Position numbers and translations under genes: made by a program. DNA of 64,000 nt from Struthidea cinerea (Eukaryota > Chordata > Aves > Passeriformes > Corcoracidae). Position 1 is the stretch's first letter, and every line of letters starts with the position of its first letter. This document shows, in pieces, positions 29,322-42,323 of this stretch. The notes under the pieces are model-generated. The model worked only from the letters and a program-made list of their open reading frames with translations, was not told the origin of the DNA and ran no database searches. The DNA lies in NCBI GenBank assembly GCA_013397865.1, contig VZTI01005061.1, positions 661,032 to 725,031 of the forward strand. The letters run 5' to 3'.

Positions 29322-32300
29322 GTAATGCCTTGCTTTATGGACATTAATTTATTTTCTTCTTAATACAGCGTTATATATCCCTCCTGCTTTGTCTGAAGGT
29401 TTTTACAGCCCTGAGGGCGTTTTCCAAGTGGGGGTGGAAAATTCTACTTTGACTCCAGAAATAACAATAATCGGTACATCTGGAGGTGAGTGATTGTGAG
29501 ATGAGGCACAAGGTTGCTTGAGAGGGGAAGGCAGGCTGAATGGCACAAAGAAGGCTCTTTTGTCTGACTTGTCCCACATTCTGAACACTCATCCTGGCCA
29601 TGTGAGAAGACGTGATTATCTGCAAAAACTGCTCCGTAACGCAAGCATTCAAGAGGCATCTGGCATACATTTCTGTTAGCTCGGTACCTGCAGAGGTTTC
29701 TGGCTTGCATTGTCACAGCCAGGTGCTGTTCTCCTCTCTAAGCTGCGTGCCCATGTGTGCTCATGGGGCCCCAGGGATGTCACTGCTGTGTTTAACTCTG
29801 GAGAATATATTCTCAAGTACATGGATTAATTGGCCTAAGGTAGCAGGCATCTTCCTTCCTTTCTTGTACCTTTCAGTCTTTCTAAATTAAAATGAACAAG
29901 AGCTAATTACCAATGCAATTGCACTGAGAGGACTTTTATGGCTTATTTTACATAAAGGTGTAGATGATATCTTTGTTTTGTGCAATAAAGATTAAGAAGA
30001 TAGTTTATATTACAGTGGCTATTTTTAATAATAACACAAATATTTAGCACCTCTATAATTGCATGCATAATCTGATTGTTCTATAACCTTATTTATGCTG
30101 TTTTGACCCTTCATGCACAGTCAAAAGTGTCTATTTATAGCTCACTTTGTTGTCTATAGTCAAAGTTCTGCTCCAGGTCACCAATGCCTTTAAGTATTCA
30201 AAAAATTAATGAACATGAGATTCAATCCCACATTTTAAAAATTTAGGCATAGCTATAAGCAACTGCATATGGTATCTTTTAAAGGGAAATGCTGGCACAT
30301 TTATTAATAGTTGGTGCTAATATTATTCAATCTTAATATTATTTTACAGTGCTAAACCAAATTTCTTTATCTCCATAGTAATATTTCTTTCATTTCTCAG
30401 TTCTCCAAATGAGGGTTTCTGACATGAGCATACATATCAGTGGAACTGTGCATTTTTTATGTGGGCTTTTCAATAGGGTGTGCTCAATAGGCATGACATT
30501 ATTAGAAGAGACTAATCACACTAGCACATAATTATAATTATAAGTTTCTTTGAATAGCTTTTAAGGGGTTCTTGAAGCCTCCTGTTCAGAAACAAGGTAT
30601 ATGCTTGCCAAATGGTATTATGCTTCTTGGTGTTAATTACAGTTTGCCGTGTCTAGCTGGTTGTTCAGTTGGAAAAACATAATTATTTATTGAAATACCA
30701 AGCTGAGTCCTAAAAACTTCACTGTCCCTCACTTGTAGGAGGAAAGACTTACTTTCTTTTTTCCTTATCTTGAGCCTTTCTCTGTAATGCTATTTACCTT
30801 TTTGAAAATTCAGCATCTCAGAAAGTCTCTTCTACTCAATCTGCTTCTGTACTGCCACTTGTATTAAGCTCTTTTTTGAGAAGCTGATGTTGCATGCATC
30901 AGGCTGTTTCGTGAAAACCAACTGAAACCTGATTCAGATGTATCATTTTCAGCTAGACTTTTCATTGTTCTTATGTACTACTTTTTCAAATCTGTTATTT
31001 ACAGATTTACAGATCTGTGATGTTTGAGATGCATTAGTGAAAATGCAAACCTGCCGCTCCCCAGGGCCTCCCCATTTTAATATCTGCTAGATGGACGTTT
31101 TAGTGATTAGATCACAGGAACAATTTCTCCATCTCAACTCTCTCTGTGTTAACTTCTAATTTAAATATGCATTTCTTTGTACCACCCGGCTTTGCACAGC
31201 ACCTTCTAATCTCTAACGCTGCGTTACATGGATGCTGTGTGTGCTTAATGCATGCAGAGTGCACACTGGCTGCAAACTGCCTGCTTAGAAATACAAAACA
31301 CAGAGAGACAGAAGGGGAGCAGAACTACAGAGGCTTTTATCGGTGCTCCTCTGGGATGACATGTCATTGATCTTGCTAAACAGCACCAGCTTTCAAACCT
31401 CCTGAAAATGTGCTCTTTGTTCCACATCACCCACCTTTCCCCCAGACTTTCTGCATGTTATTATATGTACTCTTTTTTCTTGGAAGCTGTGAACATGTAA
31501 GGTTGGATTAGTCAAAGTAATATGCCAAAGGCAGGCAGTGCAACATTGCCTTTCTCTTCAAGACCTGGAGCTCCTTAGCTCTGTAATTTCAAAACAGGTA
31601 TTTATAAGAGTAACTGTGAGGTAGTCCTCAGGCAGGAGCCAGGTAATGTTGTAGCGATGTGCAGTTCCATTATATTGCTGTGTAGATATGAATACATTTG
31701 TGTGTAGGAAATAATACAGATGGTTATGAAGGGCACTGGGTTTTGTCACAAATGTAAAACATTTTGCATTTTAAAGACAACCATATTTTCAGAAAAAAAA
31801 AAGAGAGTTTTTTTGTGGCTCTACTTACAATTCCCTGAAAGAGAACGTTAAAGTTCCCTGAACTGCATTTTTGGGAAGGCACTGTTATATTCAATAGAAA
31901 ACAGAATTATTTTGGCCATTTTTTTTTCCAGTGAATGCTGGCTCTGGTAGCTGTCTCTATTCTTAGGATATATTAGCAGTAGTCCTGGAGGAGATGGATT
32001 AGCATCAAATGTAGCCATATATTCCCTTTTTTCTCCTCCTCCTCCTCTTTTGTCACAGCATTTCAATGTGCTGCCGTGTCTGGGCACATCACCAGTGCAT
32101 CTGGTGGGGTTTGTGTGGAATGGCAGCCCGGACAGTGGCACGGGGAAGCCTTTGGTCCCTGCTTTTCTCCACATTGTGGCTTGGAGCTTAACCTGCGCCA
32201 GCTCCAGCAGATTTTCCACGATGTTTCTAGGTTAAGTTTTTCCCTTGTGCACACGGGAGTTTTTTCAGGCACTTGCACACATGAATAAGACAAATTACTC

Positions 32301-33219
32301 TACACGTGTCCATGCAGTGGTAATCTAAAATGTCCTGGAAAATGGGAGTCACTTTCCTACTCCTTCCCTGGCTAACTGGGGCCTGAGTCAGGTGAGGTTG
32401 CAGCTGTGTCAGCTCATCCCCTGCAGCCCAACAGCCCCTGCACTTTCCTTGTGCACTGGTCTTCTCTCCAGACCATCACATATGCTCCTTTTTCCCTTCC
32501 CATCACTTAGCAGTGGCCTTTCTAGTGCAGAGCCTCCGGGGAGGCAGCAGCCCAGAGACACCAGTGTTGCACACTGCTGATCCTGACCCCCATTAGCTGG
32601 TGCAGCCACTGCCCCAAAAGGACTGGTAAACGTGCAGAGAGGAAGGTAGATACAAATGCCCTGGGAGGGCAAAGAGCCTTGCCCTGAGCTGGCAGTCTCT
32701 GCTGCAGCTCCTGGGAGCCCATATTGCTGCAGGAGCTGGTCCTCAGGCAGGGGAACCTGCACAGGATCAGCTTAGTGGCTGTATACAGACCATGAACAGA
32801 GCCACAGTATGGCAGAGCAGCAGAGCTGCTTTCTATTTTTATCGCTTTTTACAGCTTGCCTTCTTGTTTCCTAAACAAAAGCAATCAGTCCAGGACCAGT
32901 GGCTGTATCTCTCTGGAAATAGAGACTTCTGTGCTGCTCATCCCCCCATAGCTCCATACACCAGCCTTGTCTTCCCCACTGTCTCTCTAGTCCAGTTTTT
33001 AATTGCAAAAGGGTCAAAAATCAGTGGATTTGAAACCATTTGAGAGTACAGGTATATTTATAGCTATAACAATATTTATACACCAGTGAGAAATACTTTG
33101 CTTTTCCCAGTATATAGTTCAGAGAGCTTTTATAAATATTGATGAATTTTATACTTCTGGAAATAATACTCATGTCTCAGTTTTCATCAGCAACAGAAAA
33201 TTGCTATTAAAGAAAAACC

Positions 33220-33740
33220 AGTTTGGGGATTGTAGTTGACTGTAAACTGAAAGAGGTTTGTTGTAAGCAGCAATAAAAAAGCCAATGTTGATACTTTCCA
33301 AAATTACAGGGCTGTTCTAGATGACAAATTATTCTCTTGCATCTTTTATTCTGCTCAGCATTATTAAGTTTGTATCCAGAAAAGCACATCCAGTTTGGGA
33401 TTACAATAATTTAGGAGAATGTGGACGAGTTAGAGATAATCCAGTGGAGAAAATTACAAATTAGCAGAATTTCAACAGTGTGTCCTCTGAAGAAGTGTTG
33501 AAGTACTGTATTTGCTCTAAACTAGAAGGGAGAAGACTGATTAGAAACAAAAGCCTTCAAATACAGGAAGGTTTATAAGGACAAAAAATAATGATAAATC
33601 ATTCTCCATGACTGTAAAGGGCAGGTTTAAAAATAATCATCCTAATTTGCTGAAAGGAAGGTCTAAGTTAGGAAAAAACTTAGATGCAAGGAACAGGCTG
33701 TATAAGAATCTTGTGAAATCCCTGATTTTCCTGAACAGAT
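33220..33740 (+). mobile_element. Ancient CR1/L3-type LINE fragment
   Basis: Heavily decayed but readable blocks occur in CR1 order: GGGGATTGTAGTTGACTGTA, ATTCTGCTCAGCATTA, TATCCAGAAAAGCACATCCA, GAGAATGTGGACGAGTTAGA, GATAATCCAGTGGAGAAAAT, GAAGGGAGAAGACTGATTAG and GGTCTAAGTTAGGAAAAAAC. These correspond to the 3' coding end and 3' UTR of a CR1. Divergence is much higher than in the 22.0-kb copy, so it is old. The boundaries are approximate. Confidence 0.6.
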
Positions 33741-33929
33741 TTTAATTATTTTATTCAGGGCTTTTCATTCTGGAGTGGCAGCACAAAATCCTTTGCAAAT
33801 ATCGAAACAATAATACTAAAAAGTCTGTGTTAGGCAAATGTATAGGGAATAAATAATATAAGAATAATATGAGATAGATATAAAGATTTTAGGCAGTTTC
33901 CAATCTAGGCTGCACAGATCTTCATGTCA

Positions 33930-34230
33930 TGGATCTCCCTCCTTTCCACAGGAGCCAGCTATACCCCAACATTGCTGGCAGATACTTATCTAGCCCTTGT
34001 TTAAAGACCTCAAAGGATGGAAATCCCACAGACTTGCTGGGCATTCTCTTCAACAGTTTGATGATTTTTCTTGATGTTTTATTTCACATTTCCTCACTTC
34101 AGTTTGAAACCATGGTACTGCATGAGCTATTCACAGTAGACAGAAGACAGTTTAATTTTCTCTCCTTCACAATTATCTTCTCTGCACAGCTCTGATTCCC
34201 TCATCAAGTTTGTTCTCTAGGTGGTGCTTT
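33930..34230 (-). mobile_element. Ancient CR1/L3-type LINE fragment, reverse orientation
   Basis: Reading the + strand shows the reverse complement of an old CR1: GCAGATACTTATCTAGCCCT, TTTAAAGACCTCAAAGGATG, GAAATCCCACAGACTTGCTG, GGCATTCTCTTCAACAG and a decayed TTCCTCACTTCAGTTTGAAA block. It starts 190 bp after the preceding plus-strand copy, tail towards tail. Edges are approximate. Confidence 0.6.
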
Positions 34231-34335
34231 CCAGCCCAATGGCTGTTCTTGCTCCCACCAGGCACTTGCCATTTCACTGGTAAGAGGGAGCACCCACGCT
34301 GAACCCAGCACTCATCCTGAGGTATTATTATTATC

Positions 34336-34505
34336 ATTATGGAATGATAGAATGGCCTGGGTTGAAAGGGACCTTAAAAACCATCCCATTCCAATCCTCT
34401 TGTCATAGACAGGAACACCTTTCCCTAGACTAGCTTTCTGAGAGCTCCATCCAACCTGGCCTTAAACAATTCCAGGGAAGGGGCACCCACAACTTTTCAT
34501 GTTAG
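34336..34505 (-). mobile_element. CR1 LINE 3'-end fragment
   Basis: The blocks ATGGAATGATAGAATGGCCT, GGGTTGAAAGGGACCTTAAA, CATCCAACCTGGCCTTAAAC and AATTCCAGGGAAGGGGCACC are the reverse complement of a CR1 tail, with the terminal repeat at the left. It is about 170 bp and 5'-truncated. It sits just beyond the ancient reversed copy and is clearly younger. Confidence 0.9.
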
Positions 34506-36181
34506 ACATTACATCACAAAATGCCCCTTCAATTCACTGTACAACAGTACCATGGTGGCGTTCTCACGTCAGGAGTGCTGCCCAGAATATGTTGGCCATT
34601 TTTGAGGTCTTATAACCAGACTTGACATGGCCTGATGCTGTCTGGCTTCCAAAAAAAAGGCATTAATTGTGTCATGAGATCTAATCATCTGTGGTAAGTC
34701 CTGCTGTTGGATCTTGAGGCTGCCGTACAGCCATCATGCTTGCTTTACACTGGCTGGTATGACAGCTTAGCTTGTTTCACTGGTGCATGCTTTGGAGAAG
34801 GTTTACTTCAGAAGGTACCTCTGAGTTATTGCAATCAAATATGAGCAGAGTGGCTAATGGGATTACTGAGTGCCATGTAGATGCCTGGCAGACTTCCTTC
34901 CATTTTTCTGCTGCTGGAAAGGTTTAACATTAGGAAATTTAGGAACAGAAAGAGGAAGCCCTGAAGATTGCAATACTGATTTCAGTCTGACCATGCTTCT
35001 GTCATGAGTCTGAGTACAGCTAACGAAACATTTAATTTGCAGTGAAATTGTCTATGACAACGATGTTAGTTACAAAGTAAAAAATGGACATAAAATCAAA
35101 TAGAGATTATATACGTGTAAGAAATACTACTGCATGCAGATGTTAAAGATGCGAGACGAGGTTATAAAAATGGATCCTGGATATGGCTGGCATGATAAAG
35201 AACAAGCTCTTTCAGGTAAGTGCTGCCTGATTCCTTGTGGTCCTGCTCAGAGCTCTGCACAGCCTTCTACGTGATATTTGATTGCTTGGTGTTTGTTTTC
35301 TAATGAAACAACACTTGTTTACAAGCCTGGTTATTCAACCATAAAATAATTCTTTGTCCTATTCCCCCTGTCCTAAATCAAGCAATTCTTTGCATTTCGC
35401 ATTGTAAATACAGCTCATTTCCTCTCTTCATGTCTCCAAGTTGCCCTTACAATAGATCTTGTTACTTGGAAATCACAATTGGGAAATAGGTGCCTCAGAG
35501 GAACAGATGCCGTAGCTGGTTCTGTGCCAATTCTACTTCTTAAAAATCAGAAACAATTGAAATTTAAAATAAAGCTTAATAGGACATGTTTTCCTCAGTC
35601 AGTAATGCAGCTCTGTCAAAGAGAATTGGATTTGAGTCCATGAATTAGGCACCAAGGGTTCACCCTCCTTCTGAAGGTTTCATTTAACTGCAGGTCTCTA
35701 TTATCCTCTTTTCCAGCAATCATCTGCTAAATCTGGTAATGGCAACACTGACGTCAGCAAAGCTGGACAGGGGCCCCCAGTGGAGACGAATTTGACCCAC
35801 TATTTTTTCACTGCTATTGTAGTAATCTAACTTGTAATCAAGCAGGGAGAAACTCTCAAAATCCTTTCTGCTGTAATCTCCACGTATTGCTATAGACCTG
35901 GGAGGAAATTGTTAGTCTAGTCTGGGTTTTGTAGAGCCAATTTGGTTTTGATAGCTCTCAAACAGCAAGGGGAGGAATCCTATCCAGCAGTTATGCTGTG
36001 TAATTGCTTTGGTGCTCACCTGGAAAAAGGGTTTGCCTGATTCACATGATCCATGGGATCTCATGTAAGTGAGTGAGTGTACAATGTACCTTGCTCAAAT
36101 TGTCAGAGGCTTCACACTGTTTTGTATCCTCATCTGCTAACCTAACTTTTATTCTAGTTGATCAGGACTTGCAATCATCCT

Positions 36182-36233
36182 TGATTAGTTCCTTGAAAGA
36201 GGGATAAGAATGCCTCTTTTAAGGAACTAATCA
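36182..36233. repeat. Inverted repeat / hairpin, 21-bp stem with 10-nt loop
   Basis: The left arm TGATTAGTTCCTTGAAAGAG plus G (36182-36202) pairs with the right arm at 36213-36233 across the loop GATAAGAATG. Twenty pairs are Watson-Crick. The remaining one, G36195 against T36220, is a G-U wobble in a plus-strand RNA, so a sense intron transcript forms an uninterrupted 21-bp stem. Outside the arms pairing falls away quickly. The stem is shorter than a typical microRNA precursor. It may be a remnant of a small inverted-repeat transposon or an RNA structure. Confidence 0.8.
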
Positions 36234-38534
36234 GTGCAACCGCAGATCTGCAGCTGCTATTGTGAAACCTAGATAGAGCTTGATGTTTGCTTGGAAGTCT
36301 TGCATCGATAATTTTTCCACCATTCAGTACCCTTTTCTGGAGTAAATTTTGCTCATATGGGAAAGGTCATTTGGATGGAGACACTACTAAAATGTGTCAG
36401 ACTGGTTTTGAGTGGGACTAAATTAAACCTACAGAAATAAAAATACAATTCCCCTTTATTCACAGAAACGTTTCCTCTGATGTTCATGGAAGCATTGCAC
36501 AGGTGGACTTGTGACACTTAGAGAATGCTTTCCAAAGCTTCCTCAAGCAGACAGTAAGCCTTAGTGTCATAAGGATGCAGGTCAGCAGGTTTGGGTCTGG
36601 GTTTCGGAGAGGGTGAGCGGCTCTGGCCAGCGCCAGTGGGCAATTTCAGTTAAGGCTGGTTAGGCTTGGATTCAGTCTGTCTGCATCTGATTAGAAGGCT
36701 GTTTGACAGTAGTTTCTGGAGAAGTTCGTTGTGTTTATCATTGTCTGGAGTGTAGACATGGAAGGGCAGAGATTATGGAGCCAGGAACTGATCCAGAGCA
36801 TTTCTAGGACTGCTTATTTTTATGTCTGCTTTGCAAGTTCTGATAACTGTTCATAAATGAGGCACAGAAACCAGAAACCATTTCACTTGAAAATGTGACC
36901 TTTGGACTGGAGAAATTTGGATTCAGAGTTCACAGAAAACTGGAAAGTGTGAGCAACCTGCACTTTTCAGAGGGGGAAGTTCAGAGCCAGAAGTTAATTA
37001 AAAGTAAAGTGGAGAAAGCCTATTTCAACCAAAGCAACCTCTTATGTTATATAGATTTAAATCTGATGGGTCAGATAAATTCATGGCATTGGCCAGGTCT
37101 GGTCTGCCAGCTGAGGACTGTCTACAGAATCATTTTGAGTTGAAGAAAGTAGAGGGTTTTACCATCTGTGACCAGTGCAGTGGAATGAAAGTCTATTTAT
37201 CAAGCGGAGTGGGCTGCAGAATAGGAGCACTTCAGCTTTCCTTTTCACATCTCATTAGTCTGTGTTCCAGCTATAGCAGACACACTCATCTTTTAACCTG
37301 TTCCATAAACTGGTTTTCTGCCAGTCTGTTGTTCTGCACTTAGATGCTTGTTAAATATCCTTCCTATCAGGCTTAATTCTTCCTGGACTCTGGAAACAGA
37401 AATTGTGTTATTTTCAGCTTGAGTGCTTCGAAGTCCTTCAGTTTTGCTTCTACATTTACACCTGACAGCATCTATCTTCATAGCCTTCTCTTTTTGACCA
37501 CAGGGACAAAGCAGAATATACAACAGTGCTGAAAATAGATGTGAATAATTAGTTTTGTGGTAGGACCAAAACAGGTTTGTTTTTAACAACATCCACTCTC
37601 AGCCTGTCACTCTCCCTTTCTGTTTTCCATGGTCACTGTCTCTGTGAAGCACCTCTGCAAGTTGGCCTTAACTCTTACAAAGCTCATTTTGTCCCCAAGT
37701 CCAAAGTTATTTCAATTTCTGCTTTACCATCATGTAAATCCTATTTTGACTTTGTCCTGGGGATGAAAACAGGGCAAGAAAAATTAGTTTCTTTGTCATT
37801 TTTGCTTTTAAGATCTTTGCTGGAGTTGAGAGTGAAGTTTGTAAGGGTGGAATTCATGCTTCCTACCCACATTGCCATTAAGAAGGTCATGAAGCTCATC
37901 AGCCCCTCTACTGTCTTATTTTTGGAGTTAAATGAAAAGTTAAAAGCATGTAAAATCTATTCCACTTTTCTTTGCATATTTACAATATGTTAATAGTTGC
38001 AGTCAATGTTCTCAAAGTTAGAATTATTATTTCTAATCGTTCTTGATTTTAAGTGTTATGGTATAGCAGTCAGCTTGTCATGTCTTTGACAAACACTTTA
38101 TCATTCTATTTAAGGAATCAGTTTTAATCTCCAAAGAAAAGGGCTTAGTTAATTTAGAAGTCAAGCAGAGAGATGGCAGTCATATGAGCTTTTAGCACAA
38201 TAGATATTCATAAGATATCCCCCATAAAATAGTAAGCCTTAGGGGCCATAGGGACATATGCAGTAATATAACATTCCCTCTTTTCTTCCTCCTGCACATC
38301 TACTCCCACTGAGGATGTCAGTGTAGATTCTGAGTCACCTGACCTGCCATAAAAAAATAAGGCTTTTTTAATAATCTCCTGTAGAAAAGACAAAAGAGCA
38401 GAGCCTTTAAGGGAGTTGATCCAGCTGAGTTTGTGTTAATGTTCCTGAAGTCAGAGAGAGGACTGTCTTAGTCTCAGAGCAACTATTAAATGCTATTACC
38501 TTTGCTTTTGCAATCTGATGGCAGAGTAATACAG

Positions 38535-38640
38535 CCTCCCCGGGGGAATGAGAAAAACACCAGTATCAGGGATATTTAAAAGGAGACTGAATAAAATTTG
38601 CATGAGGTCCTATATGCAGCAGTCCATTAGTAGTGCACTG
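38535..38640 (+). mobile_element. Possible old CR1 fragment
   Basis: CCTCCCCGGGGGAATGAGAA, then ACCAGTATCAGGGATATTTA and AAAGGAGACTGAATAAAATT resembles the CR1/L3 3' region in which a glycine/valine-rich stretch precedes a TTTTTAAAAGGAGACTGGATA-type block. The match is short and decayed, so this is tentative. Confidence 0.4.
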
Positions 38641-40743
38641 TGATAAGACCTGTCTCATGCCTTATGGTCCCTTCTAGAAGAAAGGAATTTTGGCCTTAAC
38701 AAGGGCTACTTTATCATCATGATTATGGAGCTATTCTTGAACTCCTGTGAACTCCTATCTGTCCAATTCTTGTAGCCATCACCACTTCTGCTATTTTCAT
38801 CCCTGCTGACAATTCCCAGCCTTTTCTTCATAGCGCCCTAGAAAACCACTGGCATTGCTTCAGCCTGCTGGGTACAAATCCATAAGCAGACAAGAGGGGA
38901 TTTATATTCTTAACTCCAGGAACTGGTTGTTTCTCTTCCTATCCCTTTACTCCCCCTCTCCTAAATTACCGGCACCTCATTTTTATCAGCTTTTTTTGGT
39001 GGGGGTGTTCAGATTTCTGTACATGTTGGTGCAGAAATGCCAATTTTGCTGCACATATCTCTGTGCAGCAGTACCCAAACAAGCTGAGTCCAGCCCCAGC
39101 CCAGCTGTCCAACCTCCAGTGGGAAACACAGACAGGTGACGTGAGGCGTGCTGGAGAATGCCTTTAGCCCTTCTTATTTCTCTTTCTTGCCTGAGCTTGG
39201 AAATTTGGCTGCCAGATTGTGAGTGGGAATGAAGGCAAATCCAAGTAGACCCTATTCCTGCAGGGCTGGTTGTGTAAGTGTTTATCCTGTGTGTAACCAT
39301 TGCAGTTGATGGGAGCAGCCTTACTCTGAGCCGAGGGCTTTAACTGGAGCAAAGCATCCGACTCCTGAAGATCCTAAACTATTTGCCAGCTGTGGAGAAG
39401 AAAAAAAGACCAATAGGTCATTAGTGCTCAAGCCTTGTGCAAGGGGAAGGAAATAATTTTAAGTGCAGATTTTTCAATGAACCGAGCATGACCACGAAAC
39501 TGGAGGAGGTGAAAGCACATTAACCAAAACCCAGGGGGAACTTTCCCTCCCAACCCAAACCAGGGCGGGCAGCGTGACCCTGTGCGTGTGATCACCTCCT
39601 CCTCCTGAAAGGCTTCTTGAGTGATTGAAACATGGGTGCTTTAGTGCAGAGGGAGGGAAATCTCTGGTCACAGCAAGATCCTAGAGGTATATTTGCTCTG
39701 TATTCTAGCAAAGTCTTCCAGTGCAAAGAAGAAAGATATCCTGTAATAAATGGACAGTTTTTAAGAAGCTATGTTTAAGGATTTTTTTCCTAAAATAATC
39801 CCACAGACATTTCTCCATAACAATTCCATTTTTGGCAATTCTGCTTGAAGAATCTTTAGTATGAAATGGGAGAGTTTGAAGTGAATCATTTAATTTGCTT
39901 AACTTAAAGAGGTTCCTACAACAGTTAATTTTAAGCTGATTCTCTCTAATTAAAGTTCAAGTCACTTTTAAATATTTAACCTCGTTAAATGAAGACCCAG
40001 GAAAGAAAATGTAATAGTCTTTTCCTTTTCTGCTTTACCTGAAATATGTATTTTTTTTCATCTTTAGTTTTGAAACACCAATTTAATTTGAGTTTCCAGC
40101 AAGGATTATTTCCAGAATTTCAAGCAAAATTTAGTATTGTAAATTGAAAAGCTAGATCAATGAATTCTCTATCATTTTAGAAACTTTCCTTATAACAGTT
40201 TTGCTGAGGGAGAGAAGCAGGGCAGAATCAAACTCCATGTGGATTAAGTGTTCACCTGTATAAAGGGCCAGTTAAATATTATTCCACACTTGAAATATGG
40301 GGAAATTTTTTGAGGATGTGCTTGCTGAGGTGTTTTAGTAACTTGACCTGGTTGGCCTGTGTCCTCAAACTCGTGCATCTCGAAGGCACGAGTGTGAGAT
40401 CTGTGTTTAGTTTGAGGAATTCAGTGGGATGGGTGGTTACGCAGCTGGTTGTGAAAATCAGACCATTTTAGGGGACTCTCTCACTGCAGTCAGTCATCCA
40501 GTTCCCAAGTGGCTAAGCTTGAAAATGTGAACTTGATATCTATCTAATAAGCAAGTACTGGCTGTTTTCTCATCGGTTCCCTCTGCTTATTTCTTGGCTG
40601 GTAGCTAGTCATGTTCAGTTGATTTTATTTTTTTTCTTGCAGCCTAACTGACTGTGACACCAGACAAATTAGTGAGCATTTTGTCTCCATGATTAAGCAG
40701 TGAGCTTTCAGTTTTGGCACTGTGTTGTAGGATTACTTGGAGG

Positions 40744-40765
40744 ATAAATAAATAAATAAATAAAT
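40744..40765. repeat. AAAT tetranucleotide microsatellite
   Basis: About five and a half uninterrupted ATAA/AAAT units occur in intron 7. Short pure tetranucleotide runs of this kind tend to vary in length between individuals. Confidence 0.9.
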
Positions 40766-42323
40766 CAGATATGTCTGACAACTGTAAAATAATTAGGCAA
40801 AAGAAGAAGGAAAAAAAACCACAACAAAAAGTTGAATGATCACTCTTTAATGTGAAATCAGAAAGTACTTTTTTGGTTTTTTGCTTGGCTAACTGGACGT
40901 GCTAATTTTGAATCAACATTACTATTTCCTTCTTCCCACTGGATCTGCTGGTGGCTGTGACATGGAACTGAAAGACTTCCTTTGTCTGAATTTCTGATGG
41001 GTCAAGTTGAAGTGGCAGTTTCTGTTTAGGAGTGTGGTTTTAGTCTGAAATGGAGTATGTAAAAATGGAAATTGCTGTCTCAGTGAATCGCAGTCCTGGC
41101 TGCTGACCTGAGTGACAGACCTCACTTTTTCCCTCTGGCAAAGCTGGTGCTGTTCAGAGACCCTGTGTTGGCTTTCCTTCTGCCATGTGGCCACGTTGCT
41201 AACTCATTGCAAAGGCAAAATCTGTTCTCGTTTAGTGTCTGGTCAGTGCTATTGTTTCTGATGGTGTTGGACAAGACAGCTGTGGGAAGACTTTTGCCCA
41301 AAGATGTTTGCTTTTCCACAGTCAGGATGGATCTCAGTGTGCTGCCCCCAGACTGGTTGCTGCTGCAGGTCCAGCAGCTGGAATATCCTCACGTGCCCTG
41401 AGCAGTTTTGGCCTGAGGTCTCTGGGAGAAAAACAAAAGCAATTCTTCATATCTCCCAGATACATTTGTTTTATGTTTTGGAACACAGGGTACAAACTCT
41501 GTGCCTGAGTATTTGACCCTACTTGTCAAATATACAACTTTTCTTGACTACAGTTAAATTTAAGCCAACATGTCAGAGGGCACATTTTGTTTCAGCCCAT
41601 GCAAAGTGGCAATTTTGATGCAATTTGATCTGTTATGTATGTTAATGCTAAACATATAAACTTATGCCTCCATATATAATTTTAGCCATTAAAACTATGG
41701 ATGACTCATAAATACTTACACTTAATCAATTCATGTGGTCCTGAAAGAATTGTGAATATCTGGGCTATTGCAAATATTATAAATAATTCCTGAAACCTTA
41801 TTAAAGAAAACATATTCAGTGTGTGCATGTGATGAGGGGAGGAGCAGGGAGACCCCTAGGAGAGATGAAAACCAAAATGCATCCATTGCCCTTAGCTGAG
41901 CCCTGACATAAAGAGATGCAGCCTTGTTGAATACAAAGGTTGACTTATTTTATCGTTCTGAGTTTTGTTTCAAGTAAAATAAATCCTCAGTTATAATATC
42001 AGCACAATTTCCATTGTCTTATTTGTAATGGTGACTGCTAAAAAGAAGACACCTGGAATAAAGTGTGCCAGCAGTCAGCTGAAACATTTCCTTTATCTGC
42101 ACTTCCATGGATTTATATCTGAAGGAATGTGTTTACCCAAAGCTGCTCTGTCTGCCCGCTGACACGGCTGCAGAAAATATTGTTGTGGGTGGCTAAAGCT
42201 GTCCATCCACACCTAACAAATGAGCGCCCTGAAAAGTCCCCTGTGGAACACCATTCCCGGGATGCTTTGTGTTCTCAAGGTCAGCCTGTTTGCTCACCCT
42301 TGTGCCCTTTTCCTTTCTTTCAG

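Larger units (their letters stand above)
29322..42323 (+). other. ADCY5: Intron between the probable exons 7 and 8 (13.0 kb)
   Basis: The largest complete intron in the window. It holds a cluster of three CR1-type fragments at 33.2-34.5 kb, a weaker one near 38.5 kb, a hairpin at 36182-36233 and an AAAT run at 40744-40765. Long AT-rich, repeat-free stretches such as 29890-30560 and 41560-41830 look like possible conserved noncoding sequence. The intron ends with a long pyrimidine tract and CTTTCAG before the 23-nt microexon. No additional exon was recognised; the longest open frames are about 140 codons and unlike known proteins. Confidence 0.8.

Noticed and set aside
36182..36233. Calling the intron 7 hairpin a microRNA gene
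   Set aside because: The stem is 21 bp with little pairing beyond it, short for a Drosha substrate, and I recognise no known microRNA seed. It is kept as an inverted repeat only.
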